From positions 1 through 37,403 of the forward strand of contig JAIQFX010000069.1 in assembly GCA_020073005.1 (NCBI GenBank): a stretch of DNA of 37,403 nucleotides, in the 5' to 3' direction. The notes under the pieces were generated by a model that was not told the DNA's origin, ran no database searches, and worked only from the letters and a program-made list of their open reading frames with translations. Position numbers and translations under genes: made by a program. Positions 19,201 to 25,586 of the stretch are shown here, in pieces (positions within the stretch are counted from its first letter, which is position 1; each line of letters starts with the position of its first letter). Origin of the DNA: Terriglobia bacterium (GTDB lineage Bacteria > Acidobacteriota > Vicinamibacteria > Vicinamibacterales > CAVVIG01).

Positions 19201-19955
19201 AGGCGCGATACGAGACGGGCAACCGCATCGACGAGCCGGGCGGCGGCGCGATGCTGCGATTCCTGCTCGACGGTCGCGTCGTGCTGCGGACGGGCGATCG
19301 CACGTCGGCCACGGAAATCGCGGCGCCGGCGGCCTTCGGCTTCGACACCGTGCTCGCCGCGGCGCCGTCCGGCGATTCGCTGGTCGCCGCGGACTCCACG
19401 ATCGTGCTGGCGCTGCCGACGGAGGAATTTCTCACGCTGCTGTCGGCGAACACGCAGCTGGCCGCGGGCCTGTTCCGCATGTTGATGGCGCGGGCGACGC
19501 CGTCAGCAGCGCCGTCGCTCCTGCATCCGCGCGCCAGGGCCGAGGCGAGAGCGGCCGCGCCGGGCGGATTGCGGGCCGTGGACAAAGTGCTCGCGCTCGA
19601 GGAGGTGCCGGTGTTCGCGCGGGCGACGGCCGAGGAGCTGATCGCGCTGGCGGCGATTGCGCGCGAGGTGCCGATCGTCGAGGGCGCGGATCTGTTCGCC
19701 GAGGGCGAGCCCGCCGCCGTGCACATCGTGCTCAGCGGTTCGCTGCAGCTTCAGCGCAACGGCGGCGCCGCCGTCAGCGCCGGCTCCGGCGATGCGATTG
19801 GCGTCGTCGAGACGCTCGGCGGCGGACTGGCGGAAGCGCACGCGCGCGGCGTCGCGTCAGGATCGGCGCTGCGGATCGATCGCGACGCGTTGTTCGAGGT
19901 GCTGAGCGACCGCATCGACTTGATGCGCGGCTTGTTTGCTGCGATGAAAGCCTGA
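16281..19955 (+). CDS. Nucleotide-transporter-like (ATP/ADP translocase, Npt/TLC-type) membrane protein fused to HEAT repeats and two cNMP-binding-like domains
   Basis: 1224 aa in three parts. Residues 1 to about 420 form about 11-12 helices with the translocase-like segment LISQFWTLANDIYEPRQAKR followed by FGFIGGGASLGGIVGAGLAG, as in COG3202/TLC and related MFS proteins. Residues about 435-850 are helical HEAT-like repeats (DEDPDVRTAAVRTLATL, DRDPRLVITAAVALAD). Two cyclic-nucleotide-binding-type beta-rolls follow, about 950-1075 and 1095-1224, each with the leading helix pattern (VPLFAFVSVDELYRI; VPVFARATAEELIAL). The phosphate-binding-cassette GExA...RSA residues are not evident, so ligand binding is uncertain. 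ATG 16281 has no strong ribosome site. It looks like a membrane carrier with a regulatory or scaffold tail; true ATP/ADP exchange is unproven. Confidence 0.82.
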   Translation: MTPSRLRRLLSPVVELRDEESVTALLMFAYSFLAMSGYNVLKPTTRSKFIDDLGANNLPYVQLAAGLLMGFVIQGYTKVMQALPRRWVFPVTQLTMAAFLVGFWTLFKTGQSWVSVVYYFWGLLAGSLLISQFWTLANDIYEPRQAKRTFGFIGGGASLGGIVGAGLAGRLARPVGTENLLLIGAGFLFLCFFVVWAVVNREQPPDRSGVNEKREEVSAAEGLRLLLHSRHLQIIALVISFAAIGAGIIEQQLNMAAGQLIPLKDARTAFIADVIFYSSIVGLIIQMTLTARMHRVLGIGFALLILPFSLGTTAIVMLLNPVLWATTLARVSDTALRYTADKTTREILFMPLPTDLKYKAKPFVDVAVDRFAKGAGAALALLIAIKVFHMTWWQLSYLSLPISVLWVVLAVRAKHEYQKTFRKSIERHDIDAEEVRINVADSTTVETLIEELASPDDRRVIYAIDLLDSLDKRNLITPLLLHHESLRVRVRALTAMAAMNDARPDLAGRWIPAIERLLTDEDPDVRTAAVRTLATLRREGAAEFMRPYLDDRDPRLVITAAVALADSAETADQAAAQRAIERLVEDPREASSEIRREVARSLSAIRNPQFRNLLIPLLYDADADVALAAIRGAGTIPAAGALLCVAPLVSLLRNRALKAAARDVLVGYGEPILGVLAHFLRDEEEDLWVRRHIPATLARIPSQASVDLLVERLGDADGFLRYKAIAALETLLRARPDLKCARVPVETLAMREALRSCMYLSLLANLRRADPDVTAGQLARALQDKLDRSKDRIYRLLGLLYGAKDVAAARWALDRGQSRAKSSAAEFLDNLLKGDLRKRVMPLLEELPIDERVRKANVLIKSRPRDQADTVTQLVHDDDQVVAAAAIHYVEARKLDALAGDLEQTLEHRDVRDWYVFEAASWALASQRMSAEERRARWMEPLPAVEVVDRLRHVPLFAFVSVDELYRIVAVGHQARYETGNRIDEPGGGAMLRFLLDGRVVLRTGDRTSATEIAAPAAFGFDTVLAAAPSGDSLVAADSTIVLALPTEEFLTLLSANTQLAAGLFRMLMARATPSAAPSLLHPRARAEARAAAPGGLRAVDKVLALEEVPVFARATAEELIALAAIAREVPIVEGADLFAEGEPAAVHIVLSGSLQLQRNGGAAVSAGSGDAIGVVETLGGGLAEAHARGVASGSALRIDRDALFEVLSDRIDLMRGLFAAMKA

Positions 19956-19998
19956 AGTCTCGAGTCTGAAGTCTGAGTCTTGAGACGTCAGCCTTCAG
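19956..19998. repeat. GAAGTCTGAGTCTTGAG spacer repeat between convergent genes
   Basis: AGTCT/GAAGTCT words repeat right after the transporter stop, with GTCTCGAG and CTTGAGAC able to pair across a 14-base loop. It runs into the last codons of selA on the other strand. No T-tract is present, so its role as terminator is unclear. Confidence 0.5.
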
Positions 19999-21403
19999 AT
20001 TTCACACCTCTGATCGCGCCGGCAAGCGCACTGTCTTGGTCTGGCAGGACTGTCCGCAGGTCGAGCAGCACCTGGTCTTTTTCAATCCGCGCGATGACCG
20101 GTGGCGTCAGCCCGCGCAGCCGCGTTTCGAGCGCGTCCGGCGTCAGGCCGCGTTTCTCGATCGCGACGAGCCAGGTCGGCAGCTCGAGTCCGGGCGCGCT
20201 GCCGCCGCCGACCGCCGACGCGCCGGCCACGAGCGTCGCGCGCCAGCCGTCGGTTTGATTTAGCGCTGTCGCGAGCGCCTCCGCCCGTCCGCGCACCTCG
20301 TCGGCCGTCATCGTCAGCATCCGCTGGACCGGAATCGTGGTGCCGGCGCGGCCCGCCGCGTACTCGATCAGCGTCGCCTCGAGCGCCGCATAGGTCAGCT
20401 TGTCCACGCGCAGCGCGCGCATCAGCGGATGCGTGCGGATGCGGTCGACGAGCGCCTTGCGTCCGACGATGATGCCGGCCTGCGGTCCGCCGAGGAGCTT
20501 GTCACCGCTGAAACAGCACACGTCGGCATTTTTTGCCATCGTCTCCGCCACTGACGGTTCAATTTCAGCCACAGGGTCCGACCCCGGTCCGACCCCGGTC
20601 CGACCCGTGTCGGTCCCCAAGTGGCCGCTACCCAGATCCTCGGCGACGGGAATGTTGAACTTCTTTCCCAGAGCGACGAGATCCGCCAGCGCCGGCCGCT
20701 CGGTGAACCCTTCGATCCGGAAATTGGACGGATGGACGCGGAGGATCAGCGCGGTCCGATCACCAATCGCCGCGGCGTAATCGGCGACGCGCGTCTTGTT
20801 CGTCGTGCCGACCTCGCGCAGCACGGCCCCGGACTGCGCCATCACGTCCGGCACGCGGAACCCGCCGCCGATTTCGACGAGCTCCCCGCGCGACACGACG
20901 ACCTCGCGGCCCGCCGCCAGCGCCGCGAGCACGATCATCGTCGCCGCGGCGTTGTTGTTGACGACGACGGCCGCTTCGGCGCCGGTGAGGCGGCAGAGCA
21001 GCGCCTCGGCGTGCACGTCGCGCCGTCCGCGCTGGCCGCGCGCGAGGTCGTACTCGAGTGTCGCGTAGCCGCGCGCGATCTCGCTCACGCGATCGACCGC
21101 GGACGCCGCCAGCGGCGCGCGACCGAGATTCGTGTGCAGGATCACGCCGCTGGCGTTGATGACCGGCACGAGCGACGGCCGGAACGCCCGCGCGAGCGCC
21201 GCCGCCGCGCCGGCTTCGATGCCAGCGCCCGCGAGCGCCTCGCTCGCGAAGTCCGCGCTGCCGCCGGCGATCGCCTGCCGCACGGCGACCGCCGCTGTGC
21301 GCAGCGCGTCCACCGTCGCTTCCGCGCCGAATCGCGCTTCGAGCGCGCGAATCGCCGGCCGCTGCCGGAGTTGCTCGATGGAGGGGATGACGGTGAAGTC
21401 CAT
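19988..21403 (-). CDS. selA: L-seryl-tRNA(Sec) selenium transferase (SelA)
   Basis: 471 aa, close to the usual 460-470. A PLP enzyme that converts seryl-tRNA(Sec) to selenocysteyl-tRNA(Sec) using selenophosphate. The PLP lysine is Lys302 in FSGDKLLGGPQAGI; NLGRAPLA, NNNAAA and EDLGSGHL are also diagnostic. ATG 21403 starts MDFTVIPSIEQLR; upstream in-frame codons belong to a repeat and are not needed. Residues about 263-282 (GRTGVGPGSDPVAE) come from the 12-bp GGTCGGACCGGG array and sit between GSGHLG and the conserved EPSVAETMAKNAD. The core is intact, so the enzyme may still work. No selB, selD or tRNA-Sec is in the window. Confidence 0.95.
   Translation of the reverse strand: MDFTVIPSIEQLRQRPAIRALEARFGAEATVDALRTAAVAVRQAIAGGSADFASEALAGAGIEAGAAAALARAFRPSLVPVINASGVILHTNLGRAPLAASAVDRVSEIARGYATLEYDLARGQRGRRDVHAEALLCRLTGAEAAVVVNNNAAATMIVLAALAAGREVVVSRGELVEIGGGFRVPDVMAQSGAVLREVGTTNKTRVADYAAAIGDRTALILRVHPSNFRIEGFTERPALADLVALGKKFNIPVAEDLGSGHLGTDTGRTGVGPGSDPVAEIEPSVAETMAKNADVCCFSGDKLLGGPQAGIIVGRKALVDRIRTHPLMRALRVDKLTYAALEATLIEYAAGRAGTTIPVQRMLTMTADEVRGRAEALATALNQTDGWRATLVAGASAVGGGSAPGLELPTWLVAIEKRGLTPDALETRLRGLTPPVIARIEKDQVLLDLRTVLPDQDSALAGAIRGVKSEG
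20560..20617. repeat. 12-bp GGTCGGACCGGG array inside selA
   Basis: On the minus strand: GGGTCGGACCGGGGTCGG repeated, then ACCCTGTGGCTGAAATTG. It matches the array at 5166-5224 over about 45 bases including the unique right flank, differing mainly by A/G inside the dyad and one A/T. It keeps the selA frame open. Confidence 0.85.
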
Positions 21404-21512
21404 GTGGTTGCAGGATGGCAGGAGGGCAGAATGGCAGAATTGCAATTGCAGGATTCCCATCCTGCCATCCGTCCTGCCATCCTGCCTTCCCGCAATTCTG
21501 CAATACTATGTC
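21404..21512. repeat. Two-armed GGCAGGATGGCAGAAT repeat between selA and 21522
   Basis: Left arm about 21409-21452 (TGCAGGATGGCAGGAGGGCA and following) and right arm about 21458-21505 (CATCCTGCCATCCGTCCTGC through CGCAATTCTGCAA) are approximate reverse complements made of GGCAGGA/GGCAGAAT units. It fills the intergenic space of this divergent pair; any promoters must lie in or around it. Confidence 0.75.
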
Positions 21513-21521
21513 ACCGATCCC

Positions 21522-21935
21522 GTGTCCACCGACGCCCCGAAGTATCGTCCGCTCGAGCGCTTCTGGCCGTATGCCGATCTGCCCGAACAGCCGACCGACG
21601 AGGAGCTCGCCGCGCTCGATCCGGAATTGCACGACGCGCTGTTCGGCGCGCAGCCGCGCCCGTTCTCGGTGACGCTCGTGTTTCCGCAGCTCGACGTCCC
21701 GGATTTTCCGCGCGCGCTCGAGCTGGCGCGCGCATCGGCCGAGTTCCGGACGACGGGCGAAGGGCCGTCGCTGCGGTATCGCGCGCGGTTCCGGTCGAGC
21801 GACGCGGGCGCGCTTCACCGGCTGTATCAAATTGTCGGCGGCACCGGCGCCACCGACGTCCTCATCGACGACCGGCCCGTGCCCTACGCGCGCGAGTTGT
21901 GGCTGCCGCTCGTCTGGTGTTTGATCCGTCAATAG
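21522..21935 (+). CDS. Small conserved-looking protein of unknown function
   Basis: 137 aa if started at GTG 21522. The sequence begins with Pro/Glu-rich text (KYRPLERFWPYADLPEQPT) and ends FLIR-like hydrophobic (ELWLPLVWCLIRQ). It has no signal peptide and no recognised motif. Codon use matches neighbours, and the frame is open right up to the next gene, two bases later, so it is probably real and co-transcribed with it. The start is uncertain: no ATG is available after the repeat, and ribosome-site matching is weak. Confidence 0.65.
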   Translation: MSTDAPKYRPLERFWPYADLPEQPTDEELAALDPELHDALFGAQPRPFSVTLVFPQLDVPDFPRALELARASAEFRTTGEGPSLRYRARFRSSDAGALHRLYQIVGGTGATDVLIDDRPVPYARELWLPLVWCLIRQ

Positions 21936-21937
21936 CC

Positions 21938-22519
21938 GTGGCCCGCACCAGCATCGACAAGGACCTGACGCGGCTCGAAGGCGAGCTGAAGCAGCTCGAG
22001 GCCGAGTACAACATGTACTTCGCCGGACGGCTGCCGCGTCCGCCGTGGGAGACGCGCACGCGCGTCGAGAACCTCGTCAAGCAGTACGACCGCGCCTACA
22101 TCACCAACACCGGCGATCGGTTCCGCTTCTCGACGCTGCAACACCGCTTCGCGGCGTTCATCGACCTGTGGGACAAGGGCCTGCGCGCGAAGGAGGAAGG
22201 ACGGCCCGGTCCGCTGACGCACATGCGCGCGACGGAGCCGGAGCGGAAGAAACGGCCGGAGGATCGCATCGTCAGCGTGGCGTCGTTCCGCGATCCGGTT
22301 CGCGAGATCGACAAGCTCACCGATCTCTACGAATCGCTCGCCGAGGCGCGCCGTGAAACGGGCGGGGAAGCGCCGCCGTTCCACAAGTTCGCGGAGCTCG
22401 TGAAGAACCAGGTGGAGAAGCTGCGCGAGGCCGGGACGCCGGAGGTCGCGTTTCGCGTGGCGGTGAAGGACGGGAAGGTGAGCTTTACGGCGCGCGGCCT
22501 GAAAGGCACGGACGACTGA
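21938..22519 (+). CDS. Unassigned protein, possibly related to the MXAN_5187 C-terminal family
   Basis: 193 aa from GTG 21938, two bases after the preceding stop. Charged and helical at the N-terminus with a coiled-coil-like run (DLTRLEGELKQLEAEYN), then FRFSTLQHRFAAFIDLWDKG, a segment I associate from memory with the MXAN_5187-type C-terminal domain of Myxococcota/Acidobacteriota. The C-terminal third resembles a small alpha/beta segment (AFRVAVKDGKVSFTARG). It is cytoplasmic by lack of a signal. Function is unknown; it is likely co-expressed with the gene before it. Confidence 0.7.
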   Translation: MARTSIDKDLTRLEGELKQLEAEYNMYFAGRLPRPPWETRTRVENLVKQYDRAYITNTGDRFRFSTLQHRFAAFIDLWDKGLRAKEEGRPGPLTHMRATEPERKKRPEDRIVSVASFRDPVREIDKLTDLYESLAEARRETGGEAPPFHKFAELVKNQVEKLREAGTPEVAFRVAVKDGKVSFTARGLKGTDD

Positions 22520-22522
22520 GAA

Positions 22523-22598
22523 TGTAGAAGGAAGAAGGCGGAAAGCAAAAGGGCTGAGAGCCTTTCAGCCCTCAGCCCTCTAGCCCTTAGCCCTGGGG
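22523..22598. repeat. GAAGGAAGAAGGC / AGCCCTC spacer repeat
   Basis: GTAGAAGGAAGAAGGCGGAA is followed by a hairpin GGGCTGA-GAGCCTT-TCAGCCC and then a run of AGCCCTC, TAGCCCT, TAGCCCT units. It fills the space between two convergent genes, like the element at 12244-12276. The hairpin might terminate transcription but lacks a T-run. Confidence 0.6.
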
Positions 22599-22602
22599 AG
22601 CG

Positions 22603-22806
22603 TTAGATCTTGGTGACGTTGCCGGCCTGCGGACCTTTGGGGCCGTCAACGATCTCGAATTCCACCGCCTGACCTTCCTCGAGCGACCGGAACCCGTCGC
22701 CCTGAATGGCCGAGTAGTGGACGAAGACGTCGCTGCCTCCATCACGCTCGATGAACCCGTAACCCTTGGCGTTGTTGAACCACTTGACCTTGCCTGTGAT
22801 GCGCAT
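22603..22806 (-). CDS. Cold-shock domain protein (CspA family)
   Basis: 67 aa, exact family size. A single five-stranded OB-fold nucleic-acid chaperone. RNP1-like KGYGFIERD and RNP2-like DVFVHYSAI are both present, and [15 protein letters not shown] is the family signature. It binds single-stranded RNA/DNA and melts mRNA structure. ATG 22806 has AGGGAAGAAG a few bases upstream; an upstream in-frame ATG at 22854 would add 16 non-conserved residues and is rejected. A terminator-like hairpin lies in its probable 5' leader. Confidence 0.94.
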   Translation of the reverse strand: MRITGKVKWFNNAKGYGFIERDGGSDVFVHYSAIQGDGFRSLEEGQAVEFEIVDGPKGPQAGNVTKI

Positions 22807-22851
22807 CGTTCTTCTTCCCTGCTTGCTGGGACGCGGCGAGCCGCGCCATTG

Positions 22852-22884
22852 CACAAAAAAAAAGGCCGCGAAATGCGGCCCTTT
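22852..22884 (-). terminator. Intrinsic-terminator-like hairpin in the cold-shock gene leader
   Basis: On the minus strand AAAGGGCCGC-ATTTC-GCGGCCTTTT forms about 10 pairs (one G-T) and is followed by an uninterrupted T tract (22863-22855, nine bases). It ends about 48 bases before the ATG at 22806. The only upstream sequence is the 5' end of divergent purH, so it lies inside the cold-shock transcript or blocks antisense transcription from purH. Confidence 0.7.
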
Positions 22885-22942
22885 CCCTTACGGCGCCAGG
22901 TCCGCCCGGCGTCGTTACAAATACTAACAGGACTGCCGACCC

Positions 22943-24571
22943 ATGCCAAGAGCCTTGTTGAGCGTCTCCGATAAGACCGGAATTGTCGACCTCGGGCGCG
23001 GCCTCGCCGCGCGCGGCTTCGAGCTCGTGTCGACTGGGGGAACTGCCCGCACGCTGACCGACGCCGGCCTGCCCGTGACCAACGTGTCCGACGTCACGGG
23101 CTTCCCCGAAATGATGGACGGCCGCGTAAAGACGCTGCATCCGCTGATTCACGGCGGCCTGCTGGCGCGCCGCGACCACCCGGCCGATCTCGCCGCCGCG
23201 CGCGCCCACGGCATCGGCCTCATCGACGTCGTCGTGGTCAATCTCTATCCCTTCGAAGAGACGGCGAAGAAGCCGGGCGTCGCGTTCGACGACCTCGTGG
23301 AGCAGATCGACATCGGCGGGCCGAGCATGGTGCGCGCGGCGGCCAAGAATTTCCGCGATGTGCTGGTCGTCGTCGATCCGGCGGACTACGCGCGGCTGCT
23401 CGCCGAGCTCGACGCGACGCCGGCGCTGGGATTCCGGTTCGACCTGATGCGCAAGGCGCTCGCGCACACGGGCGCGTACGACACGGCGATCAGCGCGACG
23501 CTGGCGACGATCAATCTGACCGGCGACCGCTTCGAACGATCCGACGTCGCGCGAGGCTTCAGCCGAGCGACCGCGTTGGATGACCGCATCGATCTCAGCC
23601 TCGAGAAGATCAAGGATCTCCGCTACGGCGAGAACCCGCACCAGAAGGCGGCGTGGTACAAGGTGGCGGACGTGGCGTCCGGCTTCAGCCGGACCATGAT
23701 CCTTCAGGGCAAGGAGCTCTCCTACACGAACCTCCTCGACCTCGACGCCGCGGCGCGCATCGCGCTCGAGTTCGACGAGCCCGCGGCCGTCGTCATCAAG
23801 CACACGAATCCCTGCGGCGCGGCGACCGGCGACTCGCCGGCTGACGCCTACGTTCGCGCGCGCGAGGCCGACAGCCTCGCCGCGTTCGGCGGCATCGTCT
23901 CGCTCAACCGGCCGATCGACGTCGCGACCGCGCAGGCGATCGTGTCGACGTTCATCGAGGCCGTCATCGCGCCGTCGGCCGACGCGGACGCCCTCGCGGT
24001 GCTCGCGAAGAAGACCAACATGCGCGTCGTTGTTGCCAGTTTCGGTGAGACAGGCGCAGCGCAGGCCTTCAGGCCTGCAGACGTCGAGTTCCGTTCCATT
24101 CTCGGCGCGGTGCTGGCGCAGGAGCGCGACGTCGTCGCCGAGGCGCGCGCGCCGTGGACGCCGGCGTCGCTTCCGGACGGATTGAAAGTCGTGACGAAGC
24201 GTCAGCCGAGCGCGGACGAGTGGGCGGCGCTGCGCTTCGCGTGGCGCGTGTGCGCGCACGTGAAGTCGAACACCGTGATCTTCACCGACGCGCGCCGGAC
24301 GCTCGCCGTCGGCGCTGGGCAGATGAGCCGCGTCGATGCCGTCAACGTCGCCGTGATGAAGGCGGCGGCCGCGAAAGTCTCGCTGACGGGATCCGTCGCC
24401 GCGTCCGATGCGTTCTTTCCGTTCCGCGACGGACTCGACGCTCTCGCGAAAGCCGGCGCGACCGCGGTCGTGCAGCCCGGCGGATCAGTCCGCGACGCCG
24501 AAGTCATCGCGGCGGCGGACGAGCAGGGAGTGGCGATGGTGTTTACGGGGAAGAGACACTTCAGACATTGA
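22943..24571 (+). CDS. purH: Bifunctional AICAR formyltransferase / IMP cyclohydrolase (PurH)
   Basis: 542 aa. It carries out the last two steps of de novo IMP synthesis. The N-terminal MGS-like cyclohydrolase domain (LLSVSDKTGIVDLGRGL, STGGTARTL, GFPEMMDGRVKTLHP) runs to about residue 200, and the AICAR transformylase domain follows (LRYGENPHQKAAWY, KHTNPCG with Lys286-His287). Three palindromic repeats lie in frame: residues about 203-209 (RGFSRA, at the domain junction), 245-251 (SGFSRT) and 373-379 (AFRPAD). Catalytic blocks are intact. It overlaps the convergent heptose kinase by 11 bp at the 3' end. ATG 22943 agrees with the family N-terminus. Confidence 0.96.
   Translation: MPRALLSVSDKTGIVDLGRGLAARGFELVSTGGTARTLTDAGLPVTNVSDVTGFPEMMDGRVKTLHPLIHGGLLARRDHPADLAAARAHGIGLIDVVVVNLYPFEETAKKPGVAFDDLVEQIDIGGPSMVRAAAKNFRDVLVVVDPADYARLLAELDATPALGFRFDLMRKALAHTGAYDTAISATLATINLTGDRFERSDVARGFSRATALDDRIDLSLEKIKDLRYGENPHQKAAWYKVADVASGFSRTMILQGKELSYTNLLDLDAAARIALEFDEPAAVVIKHTNPCGAATGDSPADAYVRAREADSLAAFGGIVSLNRPIDVATAQAIVSTFIEAVIAPSADADALAVLAKKTNMRVVVASFGETGAAQAFRPADVEFRSILGAVLAQERDVVAEARAPWTPASLPDGLKVVTKRQPSADEWAALRFAWRVCAHVKSNTVIFTDARRTLAVGAGQMSRVDAVNVAVMKAAAAKVSLTGSVAASDAFFPFRDGLDALAKAGATAVVQPGGSVRDAEVIAAADEQGVAMVFTGKRHFRH
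23551..23569. repeat. Palindromic element in purH, GAGGCTTCAGCCGAG
   Basis: GCGAGGCTTCAGCCGAGCG with inner stem GGCT-TC-AGCC. Arms are less complementary than in sister copies. Encodes RGFSRA at the junction of the two PurH domains. Confidence 0.65.
23677..23694. repeat. Palindromic element in purH, GTCCGGCTTCAGCCGGAC
   Basis: An 18-mer with a perfect 8-bp stem around TC. The identical 18-mer occurs inverted at 26812-26829 between genes. Encodes SGFSRT. Confidence 0.8.
24061..24078. repeat. Palindromic element in purH, GCAGGCCTTCAGGCCTGC
   Basis: A perfect 8-bp stem GCAGGCCT/AGGCCTGC around TC. Encodes QAFRPA inside the transformylase domain. The arm sequence differs from the other copies but the TTCAG centre is the same. 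Confidence 0.8.
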
Positions 24572-25559
24572 GCGCCGCACGCAGCTCGTCGCGGCTGACG
24601 GTGGCGGGTCCGAACTTCCCGACGACGATGCCGGCTGCGTGATTGGCGAGGATCGCGGCTTCGGTCAGCGTTGCGCCGGCGGCGAGCGCGAGCGCCAGCG
24701 TCGCGGCGACGGTGTCGCCCGCGCCCGTCACGTCCGCGACGTCGCGCGCGACGGCGGGGATCGATCCTTCCGCGCCATCCTCCGACACCCACATGCCCTG
24801 ATCGCCGCGCGTGATCAATACCGCGTCGCACTGCGCGCGCCTGCGGAAATCGCGTCCGGCCTCGCGCGCGTCATCGTCGGTGCGGATGCGCCGATGCGTG
24901 GCCGTCTCCGCCTCGTGATGGTTCGGCGTGACGAGCGTCGCGCCGGCGTAGAAGTCGAGATGCGGGATCTTCGGATCGATGATGAGAGGAACTGACGATC
25001 GCTCGCCTGAAAGGCTCGCGCGACGAGTCAATGCACGAACGACGTCGCGCGTGACCGTGCCCTTCAGGTAGTCGGACACCATCAGCGCCTTCGCGCCGCG
25101 GCCGAGCCGCGTCACCCGATCGACGATCGCGCGCTCGACCTCGCCTGACGCATCCGCTTCGCGCTCGTAATCGATGCGCGCCACCTGCTGATGCCGCTCC
25201 GTGACGACGCGCACCTTCTCCGTCGTCGGACGATCGCGGTCCTCGACAAGGCCGTCGACGCCGAGCCCGGCGGCCGCGAGCTCCGCGCGCACCTTGCGCG
25301 CCGCTTCGTCCGCGCCCACCAGGCCGATCAGCGACGGCCGTCCGCCCAGCGCCGCGATGTTGTGCGCGACGTTGGCCGCGCCGCCGAGCAGGAAGTACTC
25401 CGACTGAAACTGCACGACGGGCACGGGCGCCTCGGGCGACATGCGCGTCACGCGCCCGACGATGAAGCGATCGAGCATGATGTCGCCGACGACGAGCACC
25501 GGCAGGCCGGCGAAGCGCGCGACGAGATCGGACGCGCGAGAAGGGGACAGCGACAGCAT
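24561..25559 (-). CDS. D-glycero-beta-D-manno-heptose-7-phosphate kinase (HldE kinase domain, RfaE1 type)
   Basis: 332 aa, PfkB/ribokinase fold. It phosphorylates heptose-7-phosphate at C1 on the way to ADP-heptose for LPS core. Seen: GDIMLDRFIVGRV, GGAANVAHNIAALGG (substrate loop), LIIDPK, and the catalytic DVTGAGDTVAA near the C-terminus. It lacks the nucleotidyltransferase domain that E. coli HldE carries, so another gene must supply that step. An 18-bp palindrome encodes about residues 180-186 (ASLSGER) just before the conserved IDPK strand. It lies 18 bp after the O-antigen ligase stop in the same direction and overlaps convergent purH by 11 bp. Confidence 0.92.
   Translation of the reverse strand: MLSLSPSRASDLVARFAGLPVLVVGDIMLDRFIVGRVTRMSPEAPVPVVQFQSEYFLLGGAANVAHNIAALGGRPSLIGLVGADEAARKVRAELAAAGLGVDGLVEDRDRPTTEKVRVVTERHQQVARIDYEREADASGEVERAIVDRVTRLGRGAKALMVSDYLKGTVTRDVVRALTRRASLSGERSSVPLIIDPKIPHLDFYAGATLVTPNHHEAETATHRRIRTDDDAREAGRDFRRRAQCDAVLITRGDQGMWVSEDGAEGSIPAVARDVADVTGAGDTVAATLALALAAGATLTEAAILANHAAGIVVGKFGPATVSRDELRAALNV
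25002..25019. repeat. Palindromic element, CGAGCCTTTCAGGCGAGC copy 2 (inverted)
   Basis: Minus-strand copy of the exact 18-mer at 13861 and 33681. It is in frame in the heptose kinase and encodes ASLSGER before SVPLIIDPK. Confidence 0.8.
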
Positions 25560-25570
25560 GCGGGGTAGCG

Positions 25571-25586
25571 CAGCCCTTCAGGGCTG
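25571..25586. repeat. Palindromic element at the O-antigen ligase stop, CAGCCCTTCAGGGCTG
   Basis: A 6-bp stem around TTCA. Read on the minus strand as CAG CCC TGA, its loop provides the stop codon of the O-antigen ligase (25578-25580). A related imperfect copy, GCAGGCCTGACAGGCCCGC, lies at 25601-25619 and encodes the preceding residues (GLSGLRTG). Confidence 0.75.

Noticed and set aside
21404-21460. 19-residue N-terminal extension of SelA
   Set aside because: It is encoded by the GGCAGGAT repeat and the standard SelA N-terminus starts at ATG 21403; unlike GT9, a good start is available after the repeat.
21522-22519. One frameshifted gene instead of two
   Set aside because: The first frame ends in a natural stop two bases before a GTG that opens the second frame; the two proteins show no sign of being halves of one domain.
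22520-22602. Rho-independent terminator after the gene ending at 22519
   Set aside because: The GGGCTGA/TCAGCCC hairpin is real but is followed by C-rich repeats, not T; listed as repeat.
22807-22854. 16-residue N-terminal extension of the cold-shock protein
   Set aside because: The conserved domain begins at [10 protein letters not shown] and a suitable ribosome site lies between the two ATGs.
22881-22942. Purine riboswitch upstream of purH
   Set aside because: The gap is too short and no conserved core or pairing of a purine riboswitch is visible.
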